Part shown: positions 52,860-62,235 of the stretch, piece by piece
How the letters are laid out: every line of letters starts with the position of its first letter
How positions within the stretch are numbered: the stretch's first letter is position 1
NCBI RefSeq assembly: GCF_014195535.1
Contig: NZ_JACIBY010000014.1
Location: 126,501 to 190,500 of the forward strand
From: Runella defluvii
Lineage (GTDB): Bacteria > Bacteroidota > Bacteroidia > Cytophagales > Spirosomataceae
DNA: 64,000 nt
Direction of reading: 5' to 3'
Position numbers and translations under genes: made by a program
Notes under the pieces: model-generated
Databases searched by the model: none
What the model was told of the DNA's origin: nothing
Seen by the model: only the letters and a program-made list of their open reading frames with translations

Positions 52860-54062
52860 TTAAATGAGGTGATAGAAAGCAAGTAAGACTTTTATTTTCG
52901 GAAAAATATGGGGCATCCAAAACAAGGAAGAACCTATTTGATAATAGGTCGGAAACAAAAAGCAACCAATGGCGCAGAAGGTGAGTCCGTTTAGAAAATG
53001 AGGAAGTGTCTCGGTTTTAGAAAGATACACGATTGCAAATAACAATAACACAAAACCGTAGGCATAACTTCTGGAAAAATCTAAGACCAAGCTGCCAGCG
53101 GCTATTACACCCAGTGCGCTAAACATAAACAGCAGCAGGTATAGCCAATCTTTTTTAGCAACCATACCCACAACCGCGCCGATAAGAAGCAACCAAGCAC
53201 ATTCGTAGGTTACGGTCAGGCCCATTGGAAACGAATTGTACTGATTTGCGTCAAAGCCCAGCATTGATTTGTCGGTTCGCATTCCCAAAGATGACATGAC
53301 GTAAAGTCTCAAAACAATAAATAGAAAGATACCAATCACCACCGCCCAAGTAGCACGGTAGCGTTTGAACGAAAATACGTCGCTGAGGGCGACTTTTTGG
53401 GCATTGCTCTCTTGCCAAAACCACCACAAAACCGCCGCGCTACTGCCAATGACGGCGCGTTCATCGACAAAGCCACCGAGGACAATGCCAAGAACAATCA
53501 ACAATGGATTGCGGAAATTAACGATGACTAAAAGTAAGAGATAGCCAAGCGGGTCGTGGTAGAAAAAATCAAAAAAAGTCCATTTGGTGACGAATAAATT
53601 GGCAAACATAAACGTAGCCAAGACACTTGCGGTGGAGCTTAGGTGCTTAGAAAGGAATCGAATTAACAAAACAACGAACAAAATCCCGACGACAAATTGG
53701 ATACCAACATAGTGTTTTGCCTTTAGCCCTACTGTGTGAAGGGCAACAGGAATGAGCGGGCGAAAAACCCGTTTTTTGAAGTGAGACTGGTCGCCTTCAC
53801 TGAGTACTTTTCCCGTAAACAAATGCTCGGGTAGGTTCTGAAATGGATGGGTGCCAATCCAATCAATTACTTCAAACCGAGCCGCAAGGCGTTGTCCTCC
53901 TGTGTCCATTTTTACCAGTGCCTGATAATCAGGGAAAGAGGTAAACAAGATGTACAAAACCGTAAAGACAGCAAGCTTGGTTTTCCAATAAGGGCTATTG
54001 GTAAAGGTTGCTAACCAGTTGAAAAGTTTGTTGCTCCAAAAATTCCAGAAAGTAAGGGCCAT
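52860..54062 (-). CDS. Polytopic inner-membrane protein, unknown
   Basis: 400 residues from the ATG at 54062 (a TTG eight codons earlier is less likely). About nine hydrophobic helices are scattered along the chain, for example YVGIQFVVGILFVVLLIRFL, VVIGIFLFIVLRLYVM and AWLLLIGAVVGMVA. The first large loop (DTGGQRLAARFEVIDWIGTHPFQ) probably faces the periplasm. The pattern resembles GT-C-type or EpsG-like polymer-related membrane proteins, but no motif proves it. A terminator hairpin separates it from the A-type Fe-S gene upstream. Confidence 0.75.
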   Translation of the reverse strand: MALTFWNFWSNKLFNWLATFTNSPYWKTKLAVFTVLYILFTSFPDYQALVKMDTGGQRLAARFEVIDWIGTHPFQNLPEHLFTGKVLSEGDQSHFKKRVFRPLIPVALHTVGLKAKHYVGIQFVVGILFVVLLIRFLSKHLSSTASVLATFMFANLFVTKWTFFDFFYHDPLGYLLLLVIVNFRNPLLIVLGIVLGGFVDERAVIGSSAAVLWWFWQESNAQKVALSDVFSFKRYRATWAVVIGIFLFIVLRLYVMSSLGMRTDKSMLGFDANQYNSFPMGLTVTYECAWLLLIGAVVGMVAKKDWLYLLLFMFSALGVIAAGSLVLDFSRSYAYGFVLLLFAIVYLSKTETLPHFLNGLTFCAIGCFLFPTYYQIGSSLFWMPHIFPKIKVLLAFYHLI

Positions 54063-54099
54063 GACGTAAAAGGTAAGAGGGCGCAAAGATAGCTAATAA

Positions 54100-54142
54100 C
54101 ACAAAAAAGGCGTCAGAATTTGTATCTGACGCCTTTTTTGTG
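54100..54142. terminator. Rho-independent terminator of the Fe-S carrier gene
   Basis: 18-bp perfect arms (54100-54117 and 54125-54142, core ggcgtcaga), 7-nt loop, T/A-runs on both sides. It is 16 bp past the stop at 54159 on the minus strand. Confidence 0.9.
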
Positions 54143-54158
54143 GGTGACTTGGAGTAGG

Positions 54159-54485
54159 TTAAACCGCAAAACTCTCGCCACATCCGCAAGTACGGCTGGC
54201 GTTTGGATTGACAAACTGAAACCCTTTGCCATTGAGACCATCCGAAAAATCGAGGATTGTCCCAGCTAAGTAAAGGATGCTCTTTTTATCAACCACAATC
54301 CGAATTCCTTTGTCTTGGAACTCCATGTCGGTGGGTTGCTTGGTTGAATCAAATTCCAAATTATACATCAGCCCAGAACAGCCTCCGCCAACCACTCCTA
54401 CACGAATGTGGCTGTCTTCAGGACGCCCTTCTTCACGACGTAATTCAAGGATTTTATCTTTTGCTTTATCGCTTACTGTGACCAT
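54159..54485 (-). CDS. A-type iron-sulfur carrier (IscA/ErpA/SufA family)
   Basis: 108 residues from ATG 54485. The three ligand cysteines are in place: Cys36 in GGGCSGLMY, and Cys100 and Cys102 in RTCGCGESF near the end. A-type carriers accept Fe-S clusters from the scaffold and hand them to client enzymes. It is divergent from a 2Fe-2S ferredoxin-reductase gene, which could be one such client. No isc/suf genes are near. Confidence 0.95.
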   Translation of the reverse strand: MVTVSDKAKDKILELRREEGRPEDSHIRVGVVGGGCSGLMYNLEFDSTKQPTDMEFQDKGIRIVVDKKSILYLAGTILDFSDGLNGKGFQFVNPNASRTCGCGESFAV

Positions 54486-54662
54486 GTCTTTATTAACTTT
54501 CGATAGTTTTTGAAGGCAAATTATTTGATTCTTCAACCAAAATCAATGGCTAAAAGTTTCCTGACTTAGGGTGATAACCGTAGGTTTCTCCGTAAATCCT
54601 GTGGTTATGGTAAAACAAATCGTAATTTTGGGGGTTAAACCTACGATGTATAAAGTAGAACT

Positions 54663-55718
54663 ATGAAGCATTTTCATCTTAAAGTTAAAGAAGTTATCAA
54701 AGAAACCCCCGATGCGGCTACGATTGCTTTTTGGCATCCGTTGAGCGAAATGATTAAGTACCAAGCGGGACAGTTTTTAACCATATTGTTGACCATCAAT
54801 GGCGAAAAAGTGCGTCGCTCGTACTCAATGAGTAGCTCGCCTCATACCGATACCGCACCTGCCGTCACCGTCAAACGTGTTCCAGGAGGTTTGGTTTCCA
54901 ATTGGCTTTTGGACAATGTCAAAGAAGGAGATTTTCTGGAAGTACTCGAACCCATGGGGCATTTTCAGGTCTTGCCCGATGCGCGCAATGCCCGCACTAT
55001 TGTGTTGATTGGCGCTGGGAGTGGTGTTACTCCTTTGATTTCTATTGCCAAATCGGTGTTGAAAGTAGAGGCGGAGAGTCGGGTAGTGCTCTTGTATGGC
55101 AATCGCAAAGAAGAAAGTATTATTTTTAAACAACAACTCGACGAGTTGAGCCGTATATATGGCAATCGCTTTGTGCTTTATTATGCCTTAACTCAGCCTT
55201 CCGACGCGTGGGTTGGCGTGCGAGGCCGTTTGAATAAATCAACTATTTTAGAGATATTCGAAGGAATAGGAGGGTTGAAAAACGCATCGGCTGAGTATTT
55301 CTTGTGTGGGCCAGATGGGTTGATGGAAATGACCAAAGAGACGTTATTGACGTGGGGCGTAGCCGAAGAACAAATCCATCGGGAGAGCTTTGCCACGGCC
55401 ACCACCCATGTAGTACATGAGGCCGAGGACGACGGAAGCCTAAAGACGCAAGAAGTGAAAGTCTTGTACGAAGGTGAAGAATATACCTTTAATGTAGAAC
55501 CGCACCAAACGATTTTGGAAGCTGCCCTCGAACTCGACATTGACTTGCCGTATTCTTGTCAGGCGGGAATGTGTACGGCTTGTATGGGAAAATGTACGTC
55601 GGGTAAAGTGCAACTGGACGAAGAAGATGGCCTTACCAAATCGGAGTTAAACCAAGGGTATATTTTGACATGCGTTGCCCACCCACTTACCAAGGGAGTG
55701 GTTATTGAGATTGAATAA
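54663..55718 (+). CDS. Ferredoxin-NADP reductase-like hybrid with C-terminal 2Fe-2S domain
   Basis: 351 residues. FAD-binding RRSYSMSS at 51-58 and the nucleotide-binding IGAGSGVTPL at 116-125 form the FNR part; residues about 265-351 are a plant-type 2Fe-2S domain with Cys299, Cys304, Cys307 and Cys337. This is the PaaE/HmpX-like layout used as electron supply to oxygenases or desaturases. The partner oxygenase is not in the window. Divergent from the A-type Fe-S carrier gene. Confidence 0.92.
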   Translation: MKHFHLKVKEVIKETPDAATIAFWHPLSEMIKYQAGQFLTILLTINGEKVRRSYSMSSSPHTDTAPAVTVKRVPGGLVSNWLLDNVKEGDFLEVLEPMGHFQVLPDARNARTIVLIGAGSGVTPLISIAKSVLKVEAESRVVLLYGNRKEESIIFKQQLDELSRIYGNRFVLYYALTQPSDAWVGVRGRLNKSTILEIFEGIGGLKNASAEYFLCGPDGLMEMTKETLLTWGVAEEQIHRESFATATTHVVHEAEDDGSLKTQEVKVLYEGEEYTFNVEPHQTILEAALELDIDLPYSCQAGMCTACMGKCTSGKVQLDEEDGLTKSELNQGYILTCVAHPLTKGVVIEIE

Positions 55719-55767
55719 CAGTTTTGGCATTTTTTTTGCCCACCTTTTTGAATTAAATAATAAGAGT

Positions 55768-56214
55768 ATGGAAATTACATTACGCCCCTACGAACTCAGT
55801 GACCGCACCGCACTGGAAGAAATATTTATGATGAATACACCGAAGTACTTTGACCCCAAAGAATTGGGCGACTTTTTGGAGTATTTGGATATTTTTGGAG
55901 ATGACTACGTCGTAGCCGTTGTGGACAGGAGAATTGTGGGTGGTGGTGGCTATTGGGTGCGTTCGTTTGACCAGCAAGGAGGACTTTCATGGGCTTTTGT
56001 GCACCCTGATTTTCAAGGTACGGGGGTTGGAAAAGAATTGGCTTTGTACCGAATTGATCAAATTCGCCAATCGGGAGTTGCCAAAACTATTTTGGTCGAA
56101 ACGTCGCAACATTCGTTTGGTTTCTACGAAAAACTTGGATTTAAACTTTTAAACCGTCAAATCGACTACTGGGCCAAAGGAATCGACTTATACTCAGCAG
56201 TGTTGGAGTTATAA
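55768..56214 (+). CDS. GNAT-family N-acetyltransferase
   Basis: 148 residues from ATG 55768; an in-frame frame reaching 55675 overlaps the reductase gene and is not favoured. Acetyl-CoA loop: WAFVHPDFQGTGVGKELALYRIDQIR (R/Q-x-x-G-x-G/A pattern, here QGTGVGK), and a C-terminal FYEKLGFKLLNRQIDYWA. Acetylates an unknown amine. It is 49 bp after the reductase gene in the same direction, so co-transcription is likely. Confidence 0.9.
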   Translation: MEITLRPYELSDRTALEEIFMMNTPKYFDPKELGDFLEYLDIFGDDYVVAVVDRRIVGGGGYWVRSFDQQGGLSWAFVHPDFQGTGVGKELALYRIDQIRQSGVAKTILVETSQHSFGFYEKLGFKLLNRQIDYWAKGIDLYSAVLEL

Positions 56215-56255
56215 AAGTATGCCGATTTTAAACACATAGAATACATAAGAATAAA

Positions 56256-56310
56256 CACATAGTAAACATAAAATCCAGCAGCATTGGCGGTTTTATATGT
56301 TTACTATGTG
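56256..56310. terminator. Hairpin between convergent GNAT and htpG genes
   Basis: cacatagtaaacataaaa (56256-56273) pairs with ttttatatgtttactatgtg (56291-56310) with a 2-bp bulge. Lies between two stop codons. It shares words with 2972-3067. Confidence 0.55.
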
Positions 56311-56362
56311 CAAAAACTATCTAAACTATGTGGTTACCTGCAAAGCTTCGTACAGCTTTCAA

Positions 56363-58195
56363 TTACAAACGTGACACCGCTTGTTGAACAAAAGCCGTCA
56401 ACTCACTACCTGTCAGCATTCCTTGCGAAAGCAACGCCAGGTTGTACGCATGACGAACCAATTGCTTTTGTTCGTTCTCGTCGGCGTTTAGGATTTTTTG
56501 CGTCACAGGGTGGTTGGCATTGATGGCTACGTTCAACATTTGAGGCATATCACCAAACATCGACTTCTGACCAGAAGTAGCCGCCATGTCGTTCATACGA
56601 CGGATAAATTCTGGAATGGTAATAACCACTGGCAACTCGTCGGTAGGCATTGGTTCCACGCTGATGGTCAGTTTAGGAGCCCCACCGAGGGTTTGCTCAA
56701 ACAAATTCTTCGCTTTTTCCTCGTCGTCTTTCGACAATACGCTTTCCAGCTTGATTTCTTTTTCAATAAGCTTATCGAGCGTATCAGCATCAACACGCTT
56801 GATGTTTGTTTTCTCAATTTTGTACTCGATGCCGTTGATAAAGTGTGGGTCAATCACACTGTCAAACACGAGTACATCGTAGCCCCGTTTGGTGGCCGAT
56901 TGGATGTAGGCGTCTTGCTTTTGTAAGTCGCTGGCGTACAGCCACACCACCGTGTCATTCTTATCGGTTTGATTTTCTTTGACTTGGGCGGTGTATTCTT
57001 CAAATGTAAAGTGTTTGCCTTGGGTGTTTTTAACCAAGCAGAATTCTTTGGCTTTCTCGCCAAATTTTTCGTCGGAAATGATACCGTACTTAACAAACAA
57101 GCCAATGTCATCAAACTTTTTCTCAAATCCTTCGCGGTCGTTGCGGAAAATCTCAGCAAGTTTGTCGGCTACTTTGCGCGTGATGTATCCACTGATTTTC
57201 TTGACGTTACCATCAGCTTGAAGGTAGCTACGCGACACGTTGAGCGGAATGTCAGGAGAATCGATAACCCCGTGAAGAAGCGTTAAGAAATCAGGCACTA
57301 CGTCTTTGACTTCGTCCGTAATAAATACCTGACGGCTGTACAATTGGATTTTTTCTTTGCGGGCCGAGAAGTCGTTTTTCAGTTTGGGGAAATACAAAAC
57401 TCCCGTCAAATTGAACGGATAATCGACATTAAGGTGAATCCAGAACAGCGGGTCTTCGCCCATCGGGTGAAGTTCTTTGTAAAACGCCAAATAATCTTCA
57501 TCCTTGAGCTCAGAAGGTGCTTTTACCCAAATAGGAGTAGGGTTATTGATGATTTTTTCGTCGAACTCAATCTCAATAGGCAAAAATTTGCCGTATTTTT
57601 CAAGGATTTCGGTGAGGCGGTATTTGCTCAAAAACTCTTCCGAATCTTCGGCGATGTGGAGGATAATGTCCGTACCACGGTCGGTTTTTTCGGCGGGCTC
57701 AATGCTAAATTCGGTGCTTCCGTCGCATATCCAACGAGCGCCTTCGGAGCCATCTTTAAACGATTTGGTAATGATTTCTACCTCTTTGGCGACCATAAAC
57801 GCCGAGTAGAAACCTAGTCCGAAGTTACCGATAATATTGCCACGGGTATCTTCTTTCTCTTTGTATTTTTCAACAAACTCAGCCGCGCCCGAGAAGGCAA
57901 TTTGGTTGATGTATTTTTTGATTTCTTCGGCTGTCATCCCGATACCACGGTCGCTGATGGTAATCGTTTTTGCCTCTTCGTCGAGTTTTATCGATACTTT
58001 CAATTCACCAAGTTCGCCATTGAACTCACCAAAATCGGCTAATTTCTTGATTTTTTGAGTGGCATCTACGGCGTTTGAAACCAACTCACGCAAGAAAATT
58101 TCGTGGTCTGAATAGAGGAATTTTTTGATAATTGGAAAAATATTGTCGGTATGAATCGACAATTGCCCTTTTTCGGCCTGTACGTTTGCTTCCAT
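56363..58195 (-). CDS. htpG: Molecular chaperone HtpG (Hsp90)
   Basis: 610 residues. N-terminal GHKL ATPase motifs: LRELVSNAVDA (Glu37, Asn41), DRGIGMT at 82-88 and GNFGLGFYSAF at 123-133; then the middle domain (LYFPKLKNDFSARKEKIQLYSRQVFI and the FLTLLHGVIDSPDIPLNVSR block with its catalytic Arg) and a C-terminal dimer domain. ATP-driven chaperone in the cytoplasm. Standing alone between terminators. Confidence 0.97.
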   Translation of the reverse strand: MEANVQAEKGQLSIHTDNIFPIIKKFLYSDHEIFLRELVSNAVDATQKIKKLADFGEFNGELGELKVSIKLDEEAKTITISDRGIGMTAEEIKKYINQIAFSGAAEFVEKYKEKEDTRGNIIGNFGLGFYSAFMVAKEVEIITKSFKDGSEGARWICDGSTEFSIEPAEKTDRGTDIILHIAEDSEEFLSKYRLTEILEKYGKFLPIEIEFDEKIINNPTPIWVKAPSELKDEDYLAFYKELHPMGEDPLFWIHLNVDYPFNLTGVLYFPKLKNDFSARKEKIQLYSRQVFITDEVKDVVPDFLTLLHGVIDSPDIPLNVSRSYLQADGNVKKISGYITRKVADKLAEIFRNDREGFEKKFDDIGLFVKYGIISDEKFGEKAKEFCLVKNTQGKHFTFEEYTAQVKENQTDKNDTVVWLYASDLQKQDAYIQSATKRGYDVLVFDSVIDPHFINGIEYKIEKTNIKRVDADTLDKLIEKEIKLESVLSKDDEEKAKNLFEQTLGGAPKLTISVEPMPTDELPVVITIPEFIRRMNDMAATSGQKSMFGDMPQMLNVAINANHPVTQKILNADENEQKQLVRHAYNLALLSQGMLTGSELTAFVQQAVSRL

Positions 58196-58286
58196 AATTC
58201 TGTTTTACGGTTTTTACAGTTTTTGGTTTTCTGCGTTGATTACCTAAAAAATGTATTCCACCGCTCTATTATCTGACATAATGGCA

Positions 58287-58330
58287 AAAAATAAAGCTGT
58301 CAGATTTTCAAACCTGACAGCTTTATTTTT
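58287..58330. terminator. Bidirectional terminator hairpin
   Basis: 17-bp arms aaaaataaagctgtcag (58287-58303) and ctgacagctttattttt (58314-58330). T-runs at both ends. It lies before htpG and beyond the OmpA-like stop, so it most likely ends the OmpA-like transcript. Confidence 0.75.
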
Positions 58331-58332
58331 TG

Positions 58333-58399
58333 TCCACAGTCCACAGTCCACAGTCCACAGTCGATGGTCAATGGTTAGTCCTCTCTATCGACTGTGGAC
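58333..58399. repeat. Tandem tccacag heptamers with an inverted copy
   Basis: Four exact tccacag copies (58333-58360); gtccacagtcgat (58353-58365) is repeated in reverse complement at 58387-58399. A short variable-number repeat joined to an inverted repeat in the gap beside the OmpA-like stop. Confidence 0.7.
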
Positions 58400-58412
58400 T
58401 ATAAACCATCGA

Positions 58413-59675
58413 CTATTTCTGCACAAACTTCACCCATATTTCGCGCATAGGTATTTGTTTGCGGCCTGTGGTATCTTTAGGATTAATGCCCGTGCCTCGT
58501 CCTTCTGCATCCACTCGTACGAAGCTAATGCCTGATTTTACAAATTGGTCTTTCAAGGCATACACCCGTTTTACCGACAGCACTTTGTTGGTCAATGGCG
58601 GCTTGGCATCGTTGGCGTAGGCGACGAGTTTGATTTGGGCGGTTGGGTATTTTTTCAACAAATCGGCCAAGGCTTGTACGGGCTGAGATGCTGTTGCTTT
58701 TAATTGCACCGTATTGTCTTCAAAATCCACGTTTTCAAACTTAAACGCTTTCCCTTTGGCAGCGGCCGCATCTGCCAAATAGGTAGCCATTGGGCTCTCG
58801 GTCGTGGTTGCGGCGGGCGTAGTTGGAGTAGCAGCAGTGGTGGTATCGGCCGTTTTGTTAGCAGCGATTGGTTCTTGAATCGTACGGGCTTCGGCAAGCG
58901 TATCAGCATCTATTTCTGTGTCAACCGTCGAGGTGTCTCGCTGACTCCAGAAGTAAATACCAGCCCCAATAACGGCAACGACCAAGAGGCCAAGTCCTAC
59001 CCATTTGAAATTAATTCGCCCCAATCCCGAATCTTCCACATCGACGCCGACCAAAAACGGTTGCTTAGCTGGAATAGGCTCAGAACTTTTGGTGATGGTC
59101 GTAGATTGTTCGGCACGAGGTACTTCAAAACTCTGTAAAAGGTACTGAATTCCCACGGTTTCGATGATGCGGTCGTTGAGGTCAGGAACGATAGTAAGGA
59201 GGCTTTCACGTTGTTCTCCCAAATAAGCAGCCAATGACTCGGCATCGAATTGTTTCTCAGCTACTACCTTTTTCAACACCGAAATAATAATAGACATCGA
59301 AATGCCACTCAACGACGACGCAAGCGAGTTTTTTGTGCCAGAGTATTTCGTCACCATGCTACAAACAGAGCTTTTGAAGCCAGGGAGCACCGTATTGAGG
59401 ATTTTTTCGCCAGCCGCCTTGAATTCTTCTAATTCTGAGGGCGTTTTCAAAATTCTGGGAAGTTGCTCGGGAGAAAATGGTGTGTTTTTTGCCTGATTAA
59501 AAATAAGTTTCATCCCCGATTCGTTGGAGGCTCGCTTAATAAGACCACCCACAATCGAAGCAGCGAAAGCATCAATTGCTTTTTGGATTTTCTCTGTTTT
59601 TTCGTTGTTCTGTACCGCAATCTGATTTACGATACCCTCAGTCAATGTCTCCTTCAGAGATGCAAATAAGTTCAT
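58413..59675 (-). CDS. DUF937 - transmembrane - OmpA domain protein
   Basis: 420 residues from ATG 59675. Residues about 1-190 resemble a DUF937 helical domain (LTEGIVNQIAVQNNEKTEKIQKAIDAFAASIVGGLIKRAS). A transmembrane helix lies at about 224-243, then a Thr/Ala/Pro-rich linker (about 250-305), then an OmpA-like peptidoglycan-binding domain ending at 420 (TAQIKLVAYANDAKP, RVYALKDQFVKSGI, RVDAEGRGT). The OmpA part would sit in the periplasm, with DUF937 in the cytoplasm. Function unknown. Confidence 0.85.
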   Translation of the reverse strand: MNLFASLKETLTEGIVNQIAVQNNEKTEKIQKAIDAFAASIVGGLIKRASNESGMKLIFNQAKNTPFSPEQLPRILKTPSELEEFKAAGEKILNTVLPGFKSSVCSMVTKYSGTKNSLASSLSGISMSIIISVLKKVVAEKQFDAESLAAYLGEQRESLLTIVPDLNDRIIETVGIQYLLQSFEVPRAEQSTTITKSSEPIPAKQPFLVGVDVEDSGLGRINFKWVGLGLLVVAVIGAGIYFWSQRDTSTVDTEIDADTLAEARTIQEPIAANKTADTTTAATPTTPAATTTESPMATYLADAAAAKGKAFKFENVDFEDNTVQLKATASQPVQALADLLKKYPTAQIKLVAYANDAKPPLTNKVLSVKRVYALKDQFVKSGISFVRVDAEGRGTGINPKDTTGRKQIPMREIWVKFVQK

Positions 59676-59863
59676 TTTCAATGTTTTTTTATGAGTTAGA
59701 GCCCCAGGAGGAAAAGTGAAAAAGTACGCAACTATGCCCTTCACCTCCCAGCGCTACAACCAATAGTGATTCGATTTTTTCAAATGGGGCGGAAAGTTAC
59801 TTAATAGTTAAGAGTCCATAGTCAACACCTGATAGTTTTTTTTAGCAATCGAACCATTGTCGT

Positions 59864-59871
59864 TACCTTTG
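59864..59871 (+). promoter_or_regulatory. Candidate promoter -7 box
   Basis: TACCTTTG is an exact TAnnTTTG match 33 bp before the TTG start of the SDR gene. No good TTG at -33 was found. Confidence 0.35.
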
Positions 59872-59903
59872 TACAAAAGAAATTTACTTAAAATTCTACG
59901 TTT

Positions 59904-60914
59904 TTGGACAAATCAGCTGAACCACTCATTTTAGTCACTGGCGCAAACGGCCTTTTAGGTAGTGCCATTGTAAACTATTTATTGGCCAATGGGCACCGTG
60001 TCCGTGGGCTACGTCGTAGCGGAAGCGACATGAAGTTGTTGAACGGCGTGGAAGCAAAGATGGAATGGGCCGAGGGAGATGTATTGGATGTGAAGGCATT
60101 GGAAAAGGCGTTTGAAGGGGTAGCCTACGTGATTCATACGGCGGCAATTGTTTCTTTTATTCCCAAAGATCAAAAACAAATGTACCAAATTAATGTACAA
60201 GGAACGGCCAACGTCGTCAACTTGGCATTAGAAGTAGGAGTCAAAAAAATGGCTTTTGTGAGTTCGGTAGCGGCGCTTGGGCGGCCCGACCCGCGCATGA
60301 TAGATGCGTCGAAACCGACAGTAATTGATGAAAACCAAAAATGGGAAGAGTCACCCCTGAATTCGCACTACGGAAAAAGTAAATATTTGGCAGAAATTGA
60401 GGTGTGGAGAGGCGTGGCGGAGGGACTTTCGGCGGTGGTGGTCAACCCAAGCATGGTGCTCGGCGAAGGCGACTGGACGCGAAGCAGCACACAATTGTTT
60501 AAGTATGCTTTCGACGAAAATAAGTTTTATACCGAAGGGCTAATCAACTACGTTGACGTACTAGACGTGGCAGAAGCGACGGTGAAGCTGTTGGTATCGG
60601 AAGTGAAAAATGAGCGATTTGTACTAAGTGCAGGAAGTACAACGTACCGCGAATTATTTACCAAAATAGCCGAAGGCTTTGGCAAACGCCCACCGTCAAA
60701 ACTTGTGTCGCCCTTTTTGACAGAAATTATTTGGCGAGTGGAAGCCGCTCGGTCGTGGTTGACGGGAAGCAAGCCACTCATCACCAAAGAAACCGCCAAA
60801 ACCGCCCGAACAAAGTTTATTTATAACGGAGAAAAAATCCAGAAAGAGCTTGGATTTACTTACAGGCCGCTGGATGAAACGGTGGTGCGGGTTTGTAAAA
60901 CGTTGAAAAATTGA
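59904..60914 (+). CDS. NAD-dependent epimerase/dehydratase (extended SDR)
   Basis: 336 residues. It opens with TTG, the only start that keeps the N-terminal strand LILVTGANGLLGSAI (Gly loop at about 12-18). Catalytic YGKSK is near residue 153 after SSVAALG. The sequence resembles the dihydroflavonol-4-reductase/cholesterol-dehydrogenase-like SDR group, which reduce or oxidise ketones and sugars, rather than a nucleotide-sugar epimerase. The substrate is unknown. It stands directly upstream of the ATPase-HNH pair, but the intergenic gap of 63 bp and different codon use suggest they are not functionally linked. Confidence 0.88.
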   Translation: MDKSAEPLILVTGANGLLGSAIVNYLLANGHRVRGLRRSGSDMKLLNGVEAKMEWAEGDVLDVKALEKAFEGVAYVIHTAAIVSFIPKDQKQMYQINVQGTANVVNLALEVGVKKMAFVSSVAALGRPDPRMIDASKPTVIDENQKWEESPLNSHYGKSKYLAEIEVWRGVAEGLSAVVVNPSMVLGEGDWTRSSTQLFKYAFDENKFYTEGLINYVDVLDVAEATVKLLVSEVKNERFVLSAGSTTYRELFTKIAEGFGKRPPSKLVSPFLTEIIWRVEAARSWLTGSKPLITKETAKTARTKFIYNGEKIQKELGFTYRPLDETVVRVCKTLKN

Positions 60915-60977
60915 GTACAAAAAGTCGATTTAAGGTGTTTTATCTAACTTTACGCTATACACAAACAAGTATTGGTT

Positions 60978-62228
60978 ATGTTTCTCAAAAAAATACGACT
61001 TCAAGACTTTAAATGCCTCGCTGATATTGAAATATCGTTTGAGAAAACGAGTACTCAAAATCGACAATGGACATTAATTTTGGGGGAAAATGGTACAGGT
61101 AAGAGCAATGTTTTAAAAGCAATCGCTTTAGTCACCGCTGGTAGTAATGCGTTAGGGGAGTTGTTAAGTGATACCGATAGTTGGATAAGAAATAATCAAA
61201 ATAGCTGTCGTATTGACGCTACGTTGGGGACAAAAAAAGGTGAAATAAGAGAAATAAGCCTCATCATAAATCGAAAAGATAATTATTCAAATATTATTTC
61301 TAACAACAAGGAGTCACTACGTTTGATTGATGATGCCATAGAACATGCCGACCGAAATTATTTTATCGTAGCTTATGGCGCAAGCCGAAGGTTGCCATCA
61401 GAAAATTTTTCAAATTTTGAGAAATCTTCAAATGGTAATCGTTCGGGAAATGTAAGAAGTTTGTTTAATAATGCTTATTCTTTAAATCCTCTTACTTCTT
61501 GGATTATAGACCTAGATTATCGCTCGGGTGAACAAGGTATCGCAATTGTCAAAGAAGCGTTGGATGATTTTTTGCCAAGTGCTTCTTTTCATTCCATTGA
61601 TAAATTCAAAAAACAGGTTTTATTCAAGACCATTGATGGGATAGTGCCACTGGATTATTTGAGTGATGGATATCAAAATATGGCTGCTTGGATTGGTGAT
61701 TTGTTATACCGAATCACAGAGACGTTTAAAGACTATCAAAACCCACTGGCAGCCAGAGGCGTACTGTTGATCGATGAAATAGATTTACATCTTCACCCAA
61801 AATGGCAGCGCAGACTAATAGATTTTATTACGCGTAAATTGCCTAATTTTCAGGTAATTGCTACGACACATTCGCCACTGACGGCACAACAAGTAGATGA
61901 GGGAGAATTGTATGCGTTGAAACGAGATGATAAAAATCAAATTCAATTGATTCCATTTATTGGAACACCAAAAAACCTTTTAATCAACCAATTATTAATG
62001 ACGCCTGTTTTTGGTTTAGAAACAGACGAATCATGGGAGATGGAAGAAAACAAGGCAATTTATAATAAACTCAAAAACAAAGAAAAAAAATCAGAAGAAG
62101 AGCACGAAAAACTCAGAAATGTTGAGAGAAAATTAAAGAAAAACCTGCCCAAACGAGCCATGCCTGAAACCTCAGAAAAAAGTCTTGATTTATTGAAACG
62201 TATCGAAGCCAACTTGAATATTCAATAA
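60978..62228 (+). CDS. AAA/SMC-like ATPase, PtuA-like (Septu-type defence)
   Basis: 416 residues from ATG 60978. Rad50-type ABC ATPase head: Walker A GENGTGKS at 36-43, a YLSDGYQN signature-like segment at about 227-234, Walker B GVLLIDEID at 261-269 and an H-loop TTHSP at 296-300. No long coiled coil is evident; the C-terminus is a charged helical tail (KNKEKKSEEEHEKLRN). Followed after 7 bp by an HNH protein, the pairing of Septu PtuA-PtuB. PtuA oligomers bind DNA and ATP and control PtuB. Here it is at the short end of known PtuA lengths. AT-rich relative to neighbours. Confidence 0.75.
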   Translation: MFLKKIRLQDFKCLADIEISFEKTSTQNRQWTLILGENGTGKSNVLKAIALVTAGSNALGELLSDTDSWIRNNQNSCRIDATLGTKKGEIREISLIINRKDNYSNIISNNKESLRLIDDAIEHADRNYFIVAYGASRRLPSENFSNFEKSSNGNRSGNVRSLFNNAYSLNPLTSWIIDLDYRSGEQGIAIVKEALDDFLPSASFHSIDKFKKQVLFKTIDGIVPLDYLSDGYQNMAAWIGDLLYRITETFKDYQNPLAARGVLLIDEIDLHLHPKWQRRLIDFITRKLPNFQVIATTHSPLTAQQVDEGELYALKRDDKNQIQLIPFIGTPKNLLINQLLMTPVFGLETDESWEMEENKAIYNKLKNKEKKSEEEHEKLRNVERKLKKNLPKRAMPETSEKSLDLLKRIEANLNIQ

Positions 62229-62235
62229 TTTATTT

